Of a stretch of DNA of 64,000 nucleotides, positions 8,462 through 17,532 are shown piece by piece (the first letter of the stretch is position 1; each line of letters begins with the position of its first letter). The translations under genes and the position numbers were made by a program. The DNA is taken from contig CALXMS010000004.1 in assembly GCA_944389535.1 (NCBI GenBank), positions 29,546 through 93,545 of the forward strand, written 5' to 3'. The notes below the pieces were generated by a model. That model searched no databases, was not told the origin of the DNA, and was given only the letters and a program-made list of their open reading frames with translations. This DNA comes from an uncultured Alphaproteobacteria bacterium. Its GTDB lineage: Bacteria > Pseudomonadota > Alphaproteobacteria > Rs-D84.

Positions 8462-9832
8462 TTAATCCAAAGTACGTAAACTAATTTTGTCTTCATCAAC
8501 TATTACTAATTTACCGTTATTAACGCCGAATTTACGAGCCGAGTTAAACGCGTCGCGTTGTCCGAATAAATTCTCGTCATAAATCGGGAAAATTCCACGC
8601 GCAAGACATAACTGATTAGCAATCAGACGATCTCTACACACAGCAACTATCGGAATATCCGGTTTACGACATGAAATTTCCGTTGCCGTGATAGTGTCCC
8701 TTGCAAAAACAACTATTGCAGATGCTTTATTCAAATATGCCATAGAAGCAACGCTTCTTGACCAATCGTTTTCTGGGACATTTTCTACCCGAGACCAATC
8801 ATACGGATTAGCAATCGCATCACTATCTGCATAAGATAAAATTTTATCCATTGTTTCTATTACGTTTACTGGATTTATGCCTATGGTTGTTTCTTCGGAC
8901 GTCATAGTTGAATCTGCGCGCAGATAAGCTGTATTGGCAACGTCTGTAATTTCTGCACGCGTTGGAAATTCACTATTTACCATCGTTCCCAACATCTGGG
9001 TTGCCATAATAACTGGTTTGTTCATTTTACGGCACTCGCGAATAATATGACGCGAAATAGCCGGTAATTTTTCGAACGGCACTTCTACCGCCAAATCACC
9101 GCGCGCAATCATTATACCATCCGCAACAGCCGCTATTTCGGTAATTCTTTCAACCGCATTCGGTCTTTCTATTTTTGCAATTATTTTTACCGGATGTGAC
9201 GTACGCGCAACAATGAAATCCCGCACTTCAGCAATATCTTCTGGACGCTGGACGAAAGAAATAGCAACCCAATCAGGATCTTTAGTCAATGCATATTCTA
9301 AATCCACCTTATCTTTATCCGTAAGAACAGAAGTTACTATTTCTGTATCCGGTAAATTAAACCCACGCCGAGACCATATTTCATTTCCCCTGACAACAGT
9401 TGCAACCACCCTATCCTTTTTAACAGAATCAACAACCATTTCTATCTTACCGTCGTTTAATAATATTCTATCGCCTTCATTTAACGACTTCATGACGTCT
9501 GCGTCTGGTAACTGCACGCGTGTCCCATCACCAGGTGTTGGATCATTATCAAAAATAAATTTCTGACCGACCTTCAGTGGATACTTATCTTCTGTTTCAA
9601 AATTTCCGATACGATGTTTCGGTCCTTGCAAATCAATCATTACCGCAACTGGCATATTCAGCTTTGCCGAAACTTCTCGTATTAAATCTATTTTCTTACC
9701 CTGCACGTCCCCTGTATCATGACTAAAATTCAAACGACAAACATTTACTCCGGCTTGAATCATCTTTGTTAATGTTTTTTTATCTTCGCATTTTGGCCCT
9801 ATAGAGGCGGTAATCTTTGTAAATCTATTCAT
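8462..9832 (-). CDS. pyk: Pyruvate kinase
   Basis: Converts phosphoenolpyruvate and ADP to pyruvate and ATP, the last step of glycolysis. The 456-aa protein has the N-terminal TKITASIGPKCED, the PK signature around IIAKIERPNAVE (catalytic Lys), the Mg-binding MIARGDLAVEVP and the KPVIMATQML motif. The B domain is present (about 70-165). The C-terminal regulatory domain is slightly shorter than in E. coli PykF and ends in a charged DEDKISLRTLD. It is a single-gene transcript with its own terminator. PPDK is encoded at 59392, so the cell can interconvert PEP and pyruvate both ways. Confidence 0.97.
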   Translation of the reverse strand: MNRFTKITASIGPKCEDKKTLTKMIQAGVNVCRLNFSHDTGDVQGKKIDLIREVSAKLNMPVAVMIDLQGPKHRIGNFETEDKYPLKVGQKFIFDNDPTPGDGTRVQLPDADVMKSLNEGDRILLNDGKIEMVVDSVKKDRVVATVVRGNEIWSRRGFNLPDTEIVTSVLTDKDKVDLEYALTKDPDWVAISFVQRPEDIAEVRDFIVARTSHPVKIIAKIERPNAVERITEIAAVADGIMIARGDLAVEVPFEKLPAISRHIIRECRKMNKPVIMATQMLGTMVNSEFPTRAEITDVANTAYLRADSTMTSEETTIGINPVNVIETMDKILSYADSDAIANPYDWSRVENVPENDWSRSVASMAYLNKASAIVVFARDTITATEISCRKPDIPIVAVCRDRLIANQLCLARGIFPIYDENLFGQRDAFNSARKFGVNNGKLVIVDEDKISLRTLD

Positions 9833-9924
9833 AATAAACCTGCTTATTTCCTACTTTGTTTTTCTTGATTTTTTCGATTTATGATATATCATATAGTTCA
9901 TCAAAAAACAAGGGGAAATCTGTA

Positions 9925-10173
9925 ATGAAAAACGCAAATCACGGTGCAATCGACAATCAACAGCTTATAAACATCATTGAACGTATTGAAAAATTAAACG
10001 AAGAAACTGCCGCCATTGCCGCCGACATTAAAGAAATCTATAGCGAGGCAAAATCTGCCGGTTTTGATCCTAAATATATTCGTCAAATGATACGTTTACG
10101 CAAATTAGACCCAGACGAATTGGACGAAGCAGATGAGCTGACGCAAATGTATCGTAATGCATTAGGATTATAA
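9925..10173 (+). CDS. gapR: GapR (DUF2312) chromatin-associated protein
   Basis: GapR is an alphaproteobacterial nucleoid protein that tracks overtwisted, AT-rich DNA ahead of the replication fork and aids topoisomerases. The start at 9925 is set by AAGGGG ten bases upstream, giving an 82-aa product of nearly the usual size. It shows the typical coiled N-terminus (IERIEKLNEETAAIAADIK), the invariant EIYSEAKSAGFD turn and the C-terminal IRLRKLDPDELDE segment. A longer reading from 9856 adds 23 hydrophobic residues foreign to the family. The stop overlaps the start of the next gene (TAATG), so the two are coupled. Confidence 0.96.
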   Translation: MKNANHGAIDNQQLINIIERIEKLNEETAAIAADIKEIYSEAKSAGFDPKYIRQMIRLRKLDPDELDEADELTQMYRNALGL

Positions 10174-10487
10174 TGAAAAAATTCACGAAAACTGTTGAAG
10201 ATTTTAACTGCGCCCATTGCGGCGCAGTTGTTCGTGGTAACGGTTATACGAATCATTGTCCTGAATGCTTGTGGTCTCGCCATGTTGATAATAATCCCGG
10301 TGACCGCGCGTCTGATTGCGGTGGCATGATGTCTCCGATAAAAATTGAAAAAGCCGGTGAAGAATTCATCATAACACATAGATGTGAAAAATGCGGTAAA
10401 ATAATGCGACAGCGCACGACAGACAAAGATAATATAGATGCTATAATTGCTTTATCTGCCGACAGTTCTTTTATTTTTGGAAACTAA
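10173..10487 (+). CDS. RNHCP-domain zinc-ribbon protein
   Basis: The 104-aa product matches the RNHCP domain: FNCAHCG (about 10-16), the family-defining NHCPECLWSRHVD (about 27-39), PGDRASDCGGMM (about 42-53) and HRCEKCG (about 69-75). The four CxxC-type pairs could bind two zinc ions. The biochemical role of RNHCP proteins is not established. Its ATG overlaps the gapR stop by one base, so translation is coupled to a nucleoid protein. That association is suggestive but unexplained. Confidence 0.9.
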   Translation: MKKFTKTVEDFNCAHCGAVVRGNGYTNHCPECLWSRHVDNNPGDRASDCGGMMSPIKIEKAGEEFIITHRCEKCGKIMRQRTTDKDNIDAIIALSADSSFIFGN

Positions 10488-10516
10488 TACCCCGAATTAC
10501 TCGAGGTATGTTTTAT
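10487..10516 (+). terminator. Terminator after gapR-RNHCP
   Basis: 9-bp stem with one mismatch (10487-10495 / 10501-10509), 5-base loop, then TTTTATTTCTTT. It overlaps the end of convergent pyrG. Confidence 0.65.
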
Positions 10517-12090
10517 TTCTTTACGTGTTTTACAGCAGCGGCTATAAAAGCGTTAAACATTGGATGACCTTTATACGGACTAGACTGAAACTCTGGATGA
10601 AATTGCCCTGCAATAAAAAATGGGTGTTTTTTTAATTCAATAATTTCTGGTAATTTCCCATTTGGACTGCGTCCAGAAATTATCATGCCTGCGTCTGCAA
10701 ATTTCTTCTCCCAAGAAATTTCCATTTCATACCTATGGCGATGACGTTCTGATATTCTTGTTTTACCGTATACTTGGTATGCCAACGTGTTTGGTGCAAT
10801 TTCGCACGGATATGCCCCCAGGCGCAACGTTCCCCCCATATCTTTAGCATCATGATCAGGCATAATATTTATTATCGGTGTACAACTCTTCGCGAATTCT
10901 GTTGAATCCGCGTTCTTTATCCCTAAAACATTACGCGCGAACTCTATAACAGCCACCTGCATTCCTAAACATATACCCATATATGGTATTTTATTTTCGC
11001 GCGCATAACCAGCGGCAGCAATTTTACCCGCAATTCCACGATTACCAAAACCACCTGGGACCAATATACCATCTACATCGACCGCTTCATATGAATCAAA
11101 ATGTTCTGCATTTATTTTTTTTATATTCACATGAACGTTATTCTGCATACCGGCGTGAAACAAAGCTTCATTTAAAGACTTATAAGCATCAGGTACATCA
11201 AAATATTTTCCTACGATCCCTATTGTAACACTTGGTAAATCGGCATTTAAATAATGTTCTATTTTTTGAAACTTATCCATATTACCGGCGGCATTAGCCA
11301 AATTGAAATGATCAGCAATTATATCAAACACGTGTTGTGCGTCATAAGCCAAAGGAATTTTATATATATTATCCAAATCTATTCCGCTGATTACGTTTTT
11401 TGCCGGTAAATTACAAAACATACCTATTTTTGCACGTTCGTCGGCCGTCAACATACGAGGCGTTCTGACGATAAGCATATCCGCTTGAATTCCATTTTCT
11501 AATAATTCTCGCACGGACATTTGCGTAGGTTTTGTTTTTAATTCGCCACTTTTTTCAAGGTATGGTGCCAAAGTTAAATGCACGAACATAACGTTTCTGC
11601 GCCCTACGTCATTTGCAAACTGACGAATGGACTCTAAGAACACCTTACCTTCTATATCACCAACGGTTCCGCCAATTTCACATACTACAAAATCGGTACC
11701 AGTCGGAGCTGCGATATAATCTTTAATCTTATTAGTAACATGAGGTATCATCTGAACTGTTGCCCCAAGATAATCACCATGTCTTTCCGCATTTAAAACA
11801 TCCCAATAAATTCGCCCACCAGAAACAGAATCATTACGAGACAACTTTATTTCTAAAAATCTTTCGTAATATCCTAAATCTAAATCTGTTTCGAAACCGT
11901 CATCAGTAACGTACACTTCACCATGTTGAAACGGCGACATTGTTCCTGGGTCAACATTTAAATAAGGATCAAATTTACGCGCATGTACAGTATAACCGCG
12001 CGATTGAAGAAGGGCGCCACAACTTGCCGCCGCGACGCCCTTACCTAAACTAGATACTACCCCACCGGTAATGAAAATATATCTTGCCAT
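10513..12090 (-). CDS. pyrG: CTP synthase
   Basis: Makes CTP from UTP, ATP and glutamine. The 525-aa product has the synthetase N-terminus (FITGGVVSSLGKG, then DPYLNVDPGTMSPFQHGEV) and the C-terminal class I glutamine amidotransferase domain: oxyanion loop LVPGGFGNRG, nucleophile Cys in YMGICLGMQ (about 376-384) and the catalytic His-Pro-Glu in GQFHPEFQS. A perfect AAGGAGG lies nine bases before the ATG. It is alone on its strand, without its frequent neighbours eno or secG. Confidence 0.98.
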   Translation of the reverse strand: MARYIFITGGVVSSLGKGVAAASCGALLQSRGYTVHARKFDPYLNVDPGTMSPFQHGEVYVTDDGFETDLDLGYYERFLEIKLSRNDSVSGGRIYWDVLNAERHGDYLGATVQMIPHVTNKIKDYIAAPTGTDFVVCEIGGTVGDIEGKVFLESIRQFANDVGRRNVMFVHLTLAPYLEKSGELKTKPTQMSVRELLENGIQADMLIVRTPRMLTADERAKIGMFCNLPAKNVISGIDLDNIYKIPLAYDAQHVFDIIADHFNLANAAGNMDKFQKIEHYLNADLPSVTIGIVGKYFDVPDAYKSLNEALFHAGMQNNVHVNIKKINAEHFDSYEAVDVDGILVPGGFGNRGIAGKIAAAGYARENKIPYMGICLGMQVAVIEFARNVLGIKNADSTEFAKSCTPIINIMPDHDAKDMGGTLRLGAYPCEIAPNTLAYQVYGKTRISERHRHRYEMEISWEKKFADAGMIISGRSPNGKLPEIIELKKHPFFIAGQFHPEFQSSPYKGHPMFNAFIAAAVKHVKK

Positions 12091-12132
12091 AAGAACGCCT
12101 CCTTATGGACTTTCATCATACGAAATTTTTCG

Positions 12133-12162
12133 TTGCGACGCAATCAAATAAATTCCTATACT
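12133..12162 (+). promoter_or_regulatory. comEC promoter, predicted leaderless
   Basis: TTGCGA (12133-12138), 18-bp spacer, TATACT (12157-12162). The ATG at 12169 is seven bases past the -10 box, so the transcript should begin at or next to the start codon. There is no Shine-Dalgarno sequence. Confidence 0.65.
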
Positions 12163-12168
12163 TTTTAT

Positions 12169-14106
12169 ATGCAAGAATTATGGCACAATCAATCGGGTAG
12201 ATTATTTTTATGGGTACCGTTTTTAATGGCTTTCGGTGCAGGCCTATATTTTAACCTGTCATTTGAACCCAACGTCTTTTTATGTATTTGTTGCGCTTTA
12301 ATCGCAATATGTTTTGCAGTATATAAAGCTCCCATATTCATCCGTGCAATATCGTTGTTTGTTTTCGGTTTCTGTTACGCAGCGATTTTTACACACGTAA
12401 TAAACACGCCACAAATTCCGCATGATTTACACGACATAAAAATAACTGGCACAGTAAAAAACATTGACTATACACCGGATAAATCCAGACTTTATATACA
12501 AACAAAGGCAGAAAATATACACGCCGGCACTGGCAATGCAATTATACGAGTATCTGTAAAAAACGACCTTTTGTTACCAAACGTAGGCGATGAAATCAAG
12601 GCGGCAGTCGGTTTATTTAAACCTAATGGTGCTGACGCGCCCGAATCTTTTGATTATGCTCGTTGGGCGTATTTTAATCATTTAACCTCTACAGGTTATC
12701 TAACTGAATATGAGGTTGTATCTTTAGCCAACGAAAACGATATATCAACCATACGCAATAATTTACATAAAAAAGCAAATTCTTTCCTTGTTGACACATT
12801 AGTATTGGGCTATAAGAATGCAGTTCCAACAAATGACGAACCAATATGGACCGCAACCGGTGTGGGTCATGTGTGGTCAATCAGCGGTTTTCATATAACA
12901 TTGGTATCAGGTTGGCTGTTTGCGATATTTTATTTAATATTTCGTTCCATTCCAGTAATTACTAAACGCATGCCTGCCAGAATACCCGCATTAATTTGTG
13001 CGTGGTTTGGATTGTTATTTTATTTGTTTTTATCAGGGTGCGATGTCGCGACAGTACGTGCATTCATAATGGCGACATTAGTTTTTGCGGCTTTTATATT
13101 CGGCAGAAACGCAATTTCCATGCGTAACATATGCATCGCATATTGCATAATTTTCTTTATGAACCCTCACTTTGTTATGCAACCGGGTTTCCAGTTATCA
13201 TTTGCGGCCATATTCGGCTTAATTTGGTTATGGAACGAAGTTAAACCCAAAATGCCAAGAAATAAACTTCTAAAAATAACTTACACAGCAGCACTTACAT
13301 CCATCATAGCAACAATATTTACTGCACCGTTCGTAATAGCACATTTTTATAGCATTCCAATTTACGGTTTAATTGGAAATTTAATATTATTACCGGTATT
13401 TTCTATTGCCATTATGCCATTAATTATGATTGGTATACTTACTGTTTTATTCGGTTACACTTACCCGATAAAACTTTCTGAAGATATTTATCAATTTTTA
13501 TTAACAATAGGAAATAAAATTGCTGAATTACCATATGCAACATTAGATATGCCTTATATACCGAACATAGCATTAGTTTTTATAATTCTGGGTTTTGCCT
13601 GTTTAATGTTTATACGTCCGATACGCATAAAAATAAATTATATTTTGTTTGTAACATTCGTCACCATCGGCATAACCATTACCGCATTTCAGCCGCGTCC
13701 TTTATTCTACGCAACCGAAGATCACGAATTAGTTGCCTTTGTAAATGACGCCGGCAAGCTTGAGTTCAGTAAATCACGCGCATCCAACCATTATTTTACG
13801 TTTGATACATGGAAACAAATTAATAACGAACAAACTGGCACAAAAAATATTCGGCGCACACCAACTAATGGGATTTGGCGTTATGATACAACAAATTTTA
13901 ATTTGGTATACATTCAGAAATTTGTACCGCTTAAAAATAATATAGTCAGCTTATGTAAAGATGAAAATATTGATTATATTGTTTCTTATTTCAATATAAA
14001 TGCCCCTAAATGTAATCATAAAATTTTACGCAAAGGTTTTGTAATTTACCCTTCTGGTAAAGTTACTTATGTTCATCATAATCGCCCATGGCATAATCCG
14101 CACTGA
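12169..14106 (+). CDS. comEC: ComEC/Rec2-family DNA-uptake channel protein
   Basis: ComEC is the inner-membrane channel for single-stranded DNA in natural transformation. I use the ATG at 12169, not the TTG at 12133, because that TTG forms part of the promoter. The 645-aa protein has N-terminal spans, a DUF4131-like soluble region (about 85-170) and the Competence domain opening with VGHVWSISGFHITLVSGW (about 236), followed by roughly nine membrane spans. The C-terminal 150 residues are soluble but lack the HxHxDH metallo-beta-lactamase motif, so the channel has no fused nuclease, as in other alphaproteobacterial ComEC proteins. The last 44 bases overlap truA antisense. comF is also in this window (33397). 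Confidence 0.9.
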   Translation: MQELWHNQSGRLFLWVPFLMAFGAGLYFNLSFEPNVFLCICCALIAICFAVYKAPIFIRAISLFVFGFCYAAIFTHVINTPQIPHDLHDIKITGTVKNIDYTPDKSRLYIQTKAENIHAGTGNAIIRVSVKNDLLLPNVGDEIKAAVGLFKPNGADAPESFDYARWAYFNHLTSTGYLTEYEVVSLANENDISTIRNNLHKKANSFLVDTLVLGYKNAVPTNDEPIWTATGVGHVWSISGFHITLVSGWLFAIFYLIFRSIPVITKRMPARIPALICAWFGLLFYLFLSGCDVATVRAFIMATLVFAAFIFGRNAISMRNICIAYCIIFFMNPHFVMQPGFQLSFAAIFGLIWLWNEVKPKMPRNKLLKITYTAALTSIIATIFTAPFVIAHFYSIPIYGLIGNLILLPVFSIAIMPLIMIGILTVLFGYTYPIKLSEDIYQFLLTIGNKIAELPYATLDMPYIPNIALVFIILGFACLMFIRPIRIKINYILFVTFVTIGITITAFQPRPLFYATEDHELVAFVNDAGKLEFSKSRASNHYFTFDTWKQINNEQTGTKNIRRTPTNGIWRYDTTNFNLVYIQKFVPLKNNIVSLCKDENIDYIVSYFNINAPKCNHKILRKGFVIYPSGKVTYVHHNRPWHNPH

Positions 14107-14821
14107 CGAAAAATAATCCTGCTGCCGGTGCTGTTGGTCCTGCTGCGCTACGATTTTTTGCGGCAAAAATTTCATCTATATCATATGGTTTTCCTAACCC
14201 TATTTCAACCAAAGTTCCCACCATATTACGCACCTGATGGTGTAAAAAAGAACGAGCAGAAAATTCAAACAAAATATAATCACCTTTGCGCTTAATCATG
14301 CACGAATCCAAAGTCTTTATAGGACTTTTAGCCTGACATTCTGCTGCACGAAAACTGGAAAAATCATGATGACCAACCAATTTTTCTGCGGCACGTCGCA
14401 TAGCCGCCATGTTTAACTTACGAGGCACCCACCAAACGCGGTTCTTTTCCAATACAGGCTGCGCCCCACGGTTTAAAACCACATACCTATAATTACGACG
14501 AACACATGAAAAACGTGCATTAAAATCATTTGACACTTTTTCACAAGACAAAATCGAAACAGGCAAATTTACTAAATAAAAATTCATTGCTCGCATAACC
14601 GTCTGCGCACTTTGCTTTTTATCTAGGTCAAAATGTGCAACCATGGCTATTGCATGAACGCCGGCATCTGTACGTCCTGCAGCGACCACATCTGGTCTTT
14701 CGCCACAAAATTTTTCAATGGCATCGCGTAATATAGATTGTACAGAAGATCCCTGGCGATTTTCTTGCCAGCCAATTAAATCGCTACCATCATATTCAAC
14801 GATTATTTTATACCTTGTCAT
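14063..14821 (-). CDS. truA: tRNA pseudouridine(38-40) synthase TruA
   Basis: Isomerises uridines at positions 38-40 of the anticodon stem-loop. The 252-aa protein begins YKIIVEYDGSDLIGWQ and carries the catalytic Asp in AAGRTDAGVHA (about 47-57), then NARFSCVRRNYRYV, the core SFRAAECQAKSP, and HHQVRNMVGTLVEIGLGK near the C-terminus. The start overlaps the stop of the upstream mini-gene (TAATG), indicating coupling. The 3' end overlaps comEC by 44 bases on the opposite strand. In many alphaproteobacteria truA follows fmt and def; the same order holds here except for two inserted small genes. Confidence 0.97.
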   Translation of the reverse strand: MTRYKIIVEYDGSDLIGWQENRQGSSVQSILRDAIEKFCGERPDVVAAGRTDAGVHAIAMVAHFDLDKKQSAQTVMRAMNFYLVNLPVSILSCEKVSNDFNARFSCVRRNYRYVVLNRGAQPVLEKNRVWWVPRKLNMAAMRRAAEKLVGHHDFSSFRAAECQAKSPIKTLDSCMIKRKGDYILFEFSARSFLHHQVRNMVGTLVEIGLGKPYDIDEIFAAKNRSAAGPTAPAAGLFFVSADYAMGDYDEHK

Positions 14822-15039
14822 TACCTACCTAAACATTTATCACATTTTGTTTTTTCAAAAATCCCCGTTATTTGTGACTGTAAATTTATATATGTTTTAC
14901 AATTATGGCAATTCATTCCGAAACACTCGATACAATTACATTTACCAAAATCATTATATTCTGACAAAATAACATGCGCATGCCATAAACCGCATAGCTT
15001 GTGTATTTCTTGTTTATTTTGGTTATCGATTTTTACCAT
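14821..15039 (-). CDS. Cys-rich mini-protein, 72 aa
   Basis: Its stop codon overlaps the truA start (TAATG), so it is translationally coupled to truA. The product has eight Cys, mostly in close pairs (KCNCIEC, NCHNC, CDKC) with His nearby, which suggests zinc binding. There is no signal peptide or membrane segment. The codons are AT-rich compared with truA and fmt. No Shine-Dalgarno is visible; the upstream mini-gene ends 17 bases before. I do not recognise a family. The placement inside the def-fmt-truA operon suggests a link to tRNA or translation, but this is inference. Confidence 0.6.
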   Translation of the reverse strand: MVKIDNQNKQEIHKLCGLWHAHVILSEYNDFGKCNCIECFGMNCHNCKTYINLQSQITGIFEKTKCDKCLGR

Positions 15040-15056
15040 ATTTATAACTTAAATAA

Positions 15057-15263
15057 TTAACGAGTTTTTTGTTTGGATAAATATTTTTGATTAAATTCAA
15101 ACTTATCACATCTAGAATCAAAATTTGCTAATTCTGGACCAAATAATAATATTTTTAATATCGATCCTTTATAACACAAATTACGATTATTAGAATTATC
15201 ATAACAAAAATATTTACAAAATAGACATATGTTCCTTAAATTTATTTGATTTTTGTTTGCCAT
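15057..15263 (-). CDS. Small Cys-rich protein, 68 aa, CxxCKYFC type
   Basis: Preceded by GAGAGG seven bases before the ATG and ten bases after the fmt stop, so it belongs to the def-fmt-truA operon. The N-terminal CLFCKYFC, a mid-protein LC and a later RCDKFE follow a spacing common in small, probably zinc-binding bacterial proteins (CxxCxYF, then GxC or xLC, then CxxF). No membrane segment or signal peptide. Function unknown. Together with the adjacent 72-aa gene it forms a pair of metal-binding-type mini-proteins. Confidence 0.65.
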   Translation of the reverse strand: MANKNQINLRNICLFCKYFCYDNSNNRNLCYKGSILKILLFGPELANFDSRCDKFEFNQKYLSKQKTR

Positions 15264-15273
15264 ATTTTACCTC

Positions 15274-16080
15274 TCATTTACCTAATTCTATTTGCGCACC
15301 GCGCAAACCATTTACGAAACTTTTCCAATCCATAGTTTTTTTACCACTGGGTTGAATACGCAAAATTTTTAATTCACCATTTTCAACACGCGTTTCTAAA
15401 ATTTTTACATCAATACCATTTATTTTTGTTCTACCGGCCCCAAGCGCTCGGATTTGATTGTGTATAGCATATGCACCGCGTGACCAATCTATAATTTCAT
15501 CCTGCCCCGTAAATTTACGAGTAAATATAGGTTCCCCAATCTGAGTTTTTTTTACGTACTTCGACGGATTTTCTAAATATTCAATCAGCATTTCAGAACC
15601 TATCTTTGATACCAGTTTTTCAACATCTTCATTTGTATCGTTTTCACCAATATCAAATTCGCGACGCATATAAACATCGCCGGCATCTAGTTCTTTGGTT
15701 ATCTGCATCAAGCATACCGCACTTTGTTTATCACCGTTATAAATAGCCGTACGAATTGGCGATGGTCCACGATATTTTGGTAAATCACTTGGGTGAATAT
15801 TTATACACTGTGCAGAATTTAAAACATTGTCACGTAAAATTACACCATAAGATACAACGACGACCATATCTGGACTAAAATTATAATCTTTAATATCTGT
15901 ATAAACTGGTAAATTATTATTATTTGCCCAAACGTTCACAGGAGATGGCGTTAAAACTTGTTTACGGCCAACTGGTTTCGGGGCACGAGTAAACACGGCC
16001 ATTATTTCATGACCAGCATTTAATATCGCATCAAACATAGGAACTACAAAATCGTTAGTTCCCATTAAAACTAACTTCAT
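15274..16080 (-). CDS. fmt: Methionyl-tRNA formyltransferase
   Basis: Formylates initiator Met-tRNA. The 268-aa product has the N-terminal MKLVLMGTNDFVVPMFDA and the catalytic Asn and His in INIHPSDLPKYRG (about 95-107) and Asp in LDAGDVYMRR (about 134-143). It is short: E. coli Fmt has 315 residues. The C-terminal tRNA-binding domain is present but compressed; it retains IDWSRGAYAIHNQIRAL and IQPSGKKTM, while the usual NPWPGA loop reads GAGRTK. Its ATG overlaps the def stop codon (ATGA). The catalytic core is intact, so I expect activity. Confidence 0.95.
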   Translation of the reverse strand: MKLVLMGTNDFVVPMFDAILNAGHEIMAVFTRAPKPVGRKQVLTPSPVNVWANNNNLPVYTDIKDYNFSPDMVVVVSYGVILRDNVLNSAQCINIHPSDLPKYRGPSPIRTAIYNGDKQSAVCLMQITKELDAGDVYMRREFDIGENDTNEDVEKLVSKIGSEMLIEYLENPSKYVKKTQIGEPIFTRKFTGQDEIIDWSRGAYAIHNQIRALGAGRTKINGIDVKILETRVENGELKILRIQPSGKKTMDWKSFVNGLRGAQIELGK

Positions 16081-16577
16081 TTACGTTTCCTAACTTTTCT
16101 CATCAGCATTTCACGACGAACCGGTGATAAATAATCAATGAATAATATACCGTCCAAATGATCTGTTTCATGTTGCACTATTCTTGCCGGCAACCCGGAC
16201 ATTTGTGCACGTAAAAGCGTTCCTGTTTCATCTGTCCACTCTACATCAACAGACTGCGGTCTTGTTACATTTGCATAAACAGGCAAATTATCAGGACCTA
16301 AAACCGACAAACAACCTTCTTCTAACGTACAAAGTTCATCACTATGCGTCAAAATTTTTGGGTTTATCATTTTAAATACTTTTTCAGAATCAGGATCCAT
16401 CATTACCAAGAACCTTTTTAACTGCCCCACCTGTGGTGCGGCTAGTCCGACGCCGTTCTGATCTTGCATCATACGAACCATTTCGTCCAATATATCTAAA
16501 ACCTCTGGGGTGATTTCGGTTATTGGTTCACATTTTTCTCGTAAGACCAGATCACCACAAAGTTTCATTTGCAACAT
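16077..16577 (-). CDS. def: Peptide deformylase
   Basis: Removes the N-formyl group from nascent proteins; metal-dependent. All three motifs are present in the 166-aa product: GVGLAAPQ (about 42-49), EEGCLSV (about 87-93, metal-binding Cys) and QHETDHLDG (about 133-141, two metal-binding His and the catalytic Glu). AAAGGA precedes the first ATG. It is the first gene of def-fmt and is divergent from rmuC across only 42 bases. Confidence 0.97.
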   Translation of the reverse strand: MLQMKLCGDLVLREKCEPITEITPEVLDILDEMVRMMQDQNGVGLAAPQVGQLKRFLVMMDPDSEKVFKMINPKILTHSDELCTLEEGCLSVLGPDNLPVYANVTRPQSVDVEWTDETGTLLRAQMSGLPARIVQHETDHLDGILFIDYLSPVRREMLMRKVRKRK

Positions 16578-16619
16578 TTATAAATCCTTTTATAATGGAT
16601 TTTAGCAAAGGAATATTAA

Positions 16620-17501
16620 ATGACAACTTATATTTTCGTATTATTATTTGTGATAATTATATTATTAATTATTCTATTAATGCGCCGTCCGACGGTTGAT
16701 ATTTCGGCGTTACGGGAAGACAACGCACGTTTAAGAGAACGTCTTGCGGAAAGACTTGGAGCTTTAACGCAAAACGCCATAGAATTAAAAAATATAAGTA
16801 GCGATATTGCAAATTTTAAAAACATTTTAATGGGTAACAAACAAGCCAGAGGAACCTTTGGGGAACGACAACTAGAAGACCTGGTAGCAGATATAATGCC
16901 TCCTAAAACATACGCATTTCAAAGTGTACTGGATACAGGGGTACGACCAGATTGTATTATTCGCCTTCCTTATCCACCAGGAGACATGATTATAGATAGC
17001 AAATTCCCGCTAGAAAGTTATAACTTAATGACGGCAAACGCCGATAAAATCGGTGCAAAGAAACAATTTGAACTGGACGTTCGCAAGCATATAGACGCCA
17101 TATCAGAAAAATATATTATTCCTGGGAAAACGGCGGAATCAGCCATGATGTTCATCGCATCTGAATCAATCTTTGAAACCCTGCACCGAAATTTTCCCGC
17201 GATTATTGACTACGCTAGTCGAAAAAAGGTATTTATAGTCTCACCGTCAACTCTTTGGGCAACGCTTAATACCATACGTGCTGTATTATCAGACATAAAA
17301 ATAAAACAAGTCGCTGATAAAATAAAACGAGAACTTAATTATCTGTTAACCGACCTTTCACGGTTATCCGAACGAACAGGTAAAGTACAGCAACATTTTT
17401 CACAAGCAACAGTTGACTTAGAGCAAATACAAACATCCATTGCAAAAATAACACCACGTGCAGAAAAGTTAAAAGATATGGATTTCGGTGAAGACGAATA
17501 A
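16620..17501 (+). CDS. rmuC: DNA recombination protein RmuC
   Basis: RmuC-family proteins limit recombination between inverted repeats and are predicted to carry a PD-(D/E)XK-like nuclease fold. The 293-aa product has an N-terminal membrane anchor (residues about 4-22), a short coiled coil and the RmuC domain with GTFGERQLEDLVADI (about 78-92), DTGVRPDCIIRLP and the acidic-Lys motif MIIDSKFPLESY (about 123-134). It is shorter than E. coli RmuC (475) because the long coiled coil is reduced, as in many alphaproteobacteria. AAAGGA is upstream of the ATG. Confidence 0.93.
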   Translation: MTTYIFVLLFVIIILLIILLMRRPTVDISALREDNARLRERLAERLGALTQNAIELKNISSDIANFKNILMGNKQARGTFGERQLEDLVADIMPPKTYAFQSVLDTGVRPDCIIRLPYPPGDMIIDSKFPLESYNLMTANADKIGAKKQFELDVRKHIDAISEKYIIPGKTAESAMMFIASESIFETLHRNFPAIIDYASRKKVFIVSPSTLWATLNTIRAVLSDIKIKQVADKIKRELNYLLTDLSRLSERTGKVQQHFSQATVDLEQIQTSIAKITPRAEKLKDMDFGEDE

Positions 17502-17532
17502 AAACGGGGATTAGTTCCCCGTTTTCTTTTTT
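17501..17532. terminator. Bidirectional terminator after rmuC
   Basis: 9-bp stem (AAAACGGGG 17501-17509 / CCCCGTTTT 17517-17525), then CTTTTTT. The stop codon of the minus-strand gene at 17511 lies inside it. Confidence 0.88.

Noticed and set aside
15274..16080. fmt as a truncated pseudogene
   Set aside because: It is short, but catalytic Asn, His and Asp and the C-terminal domain motifs are present, and it is coupled to def.
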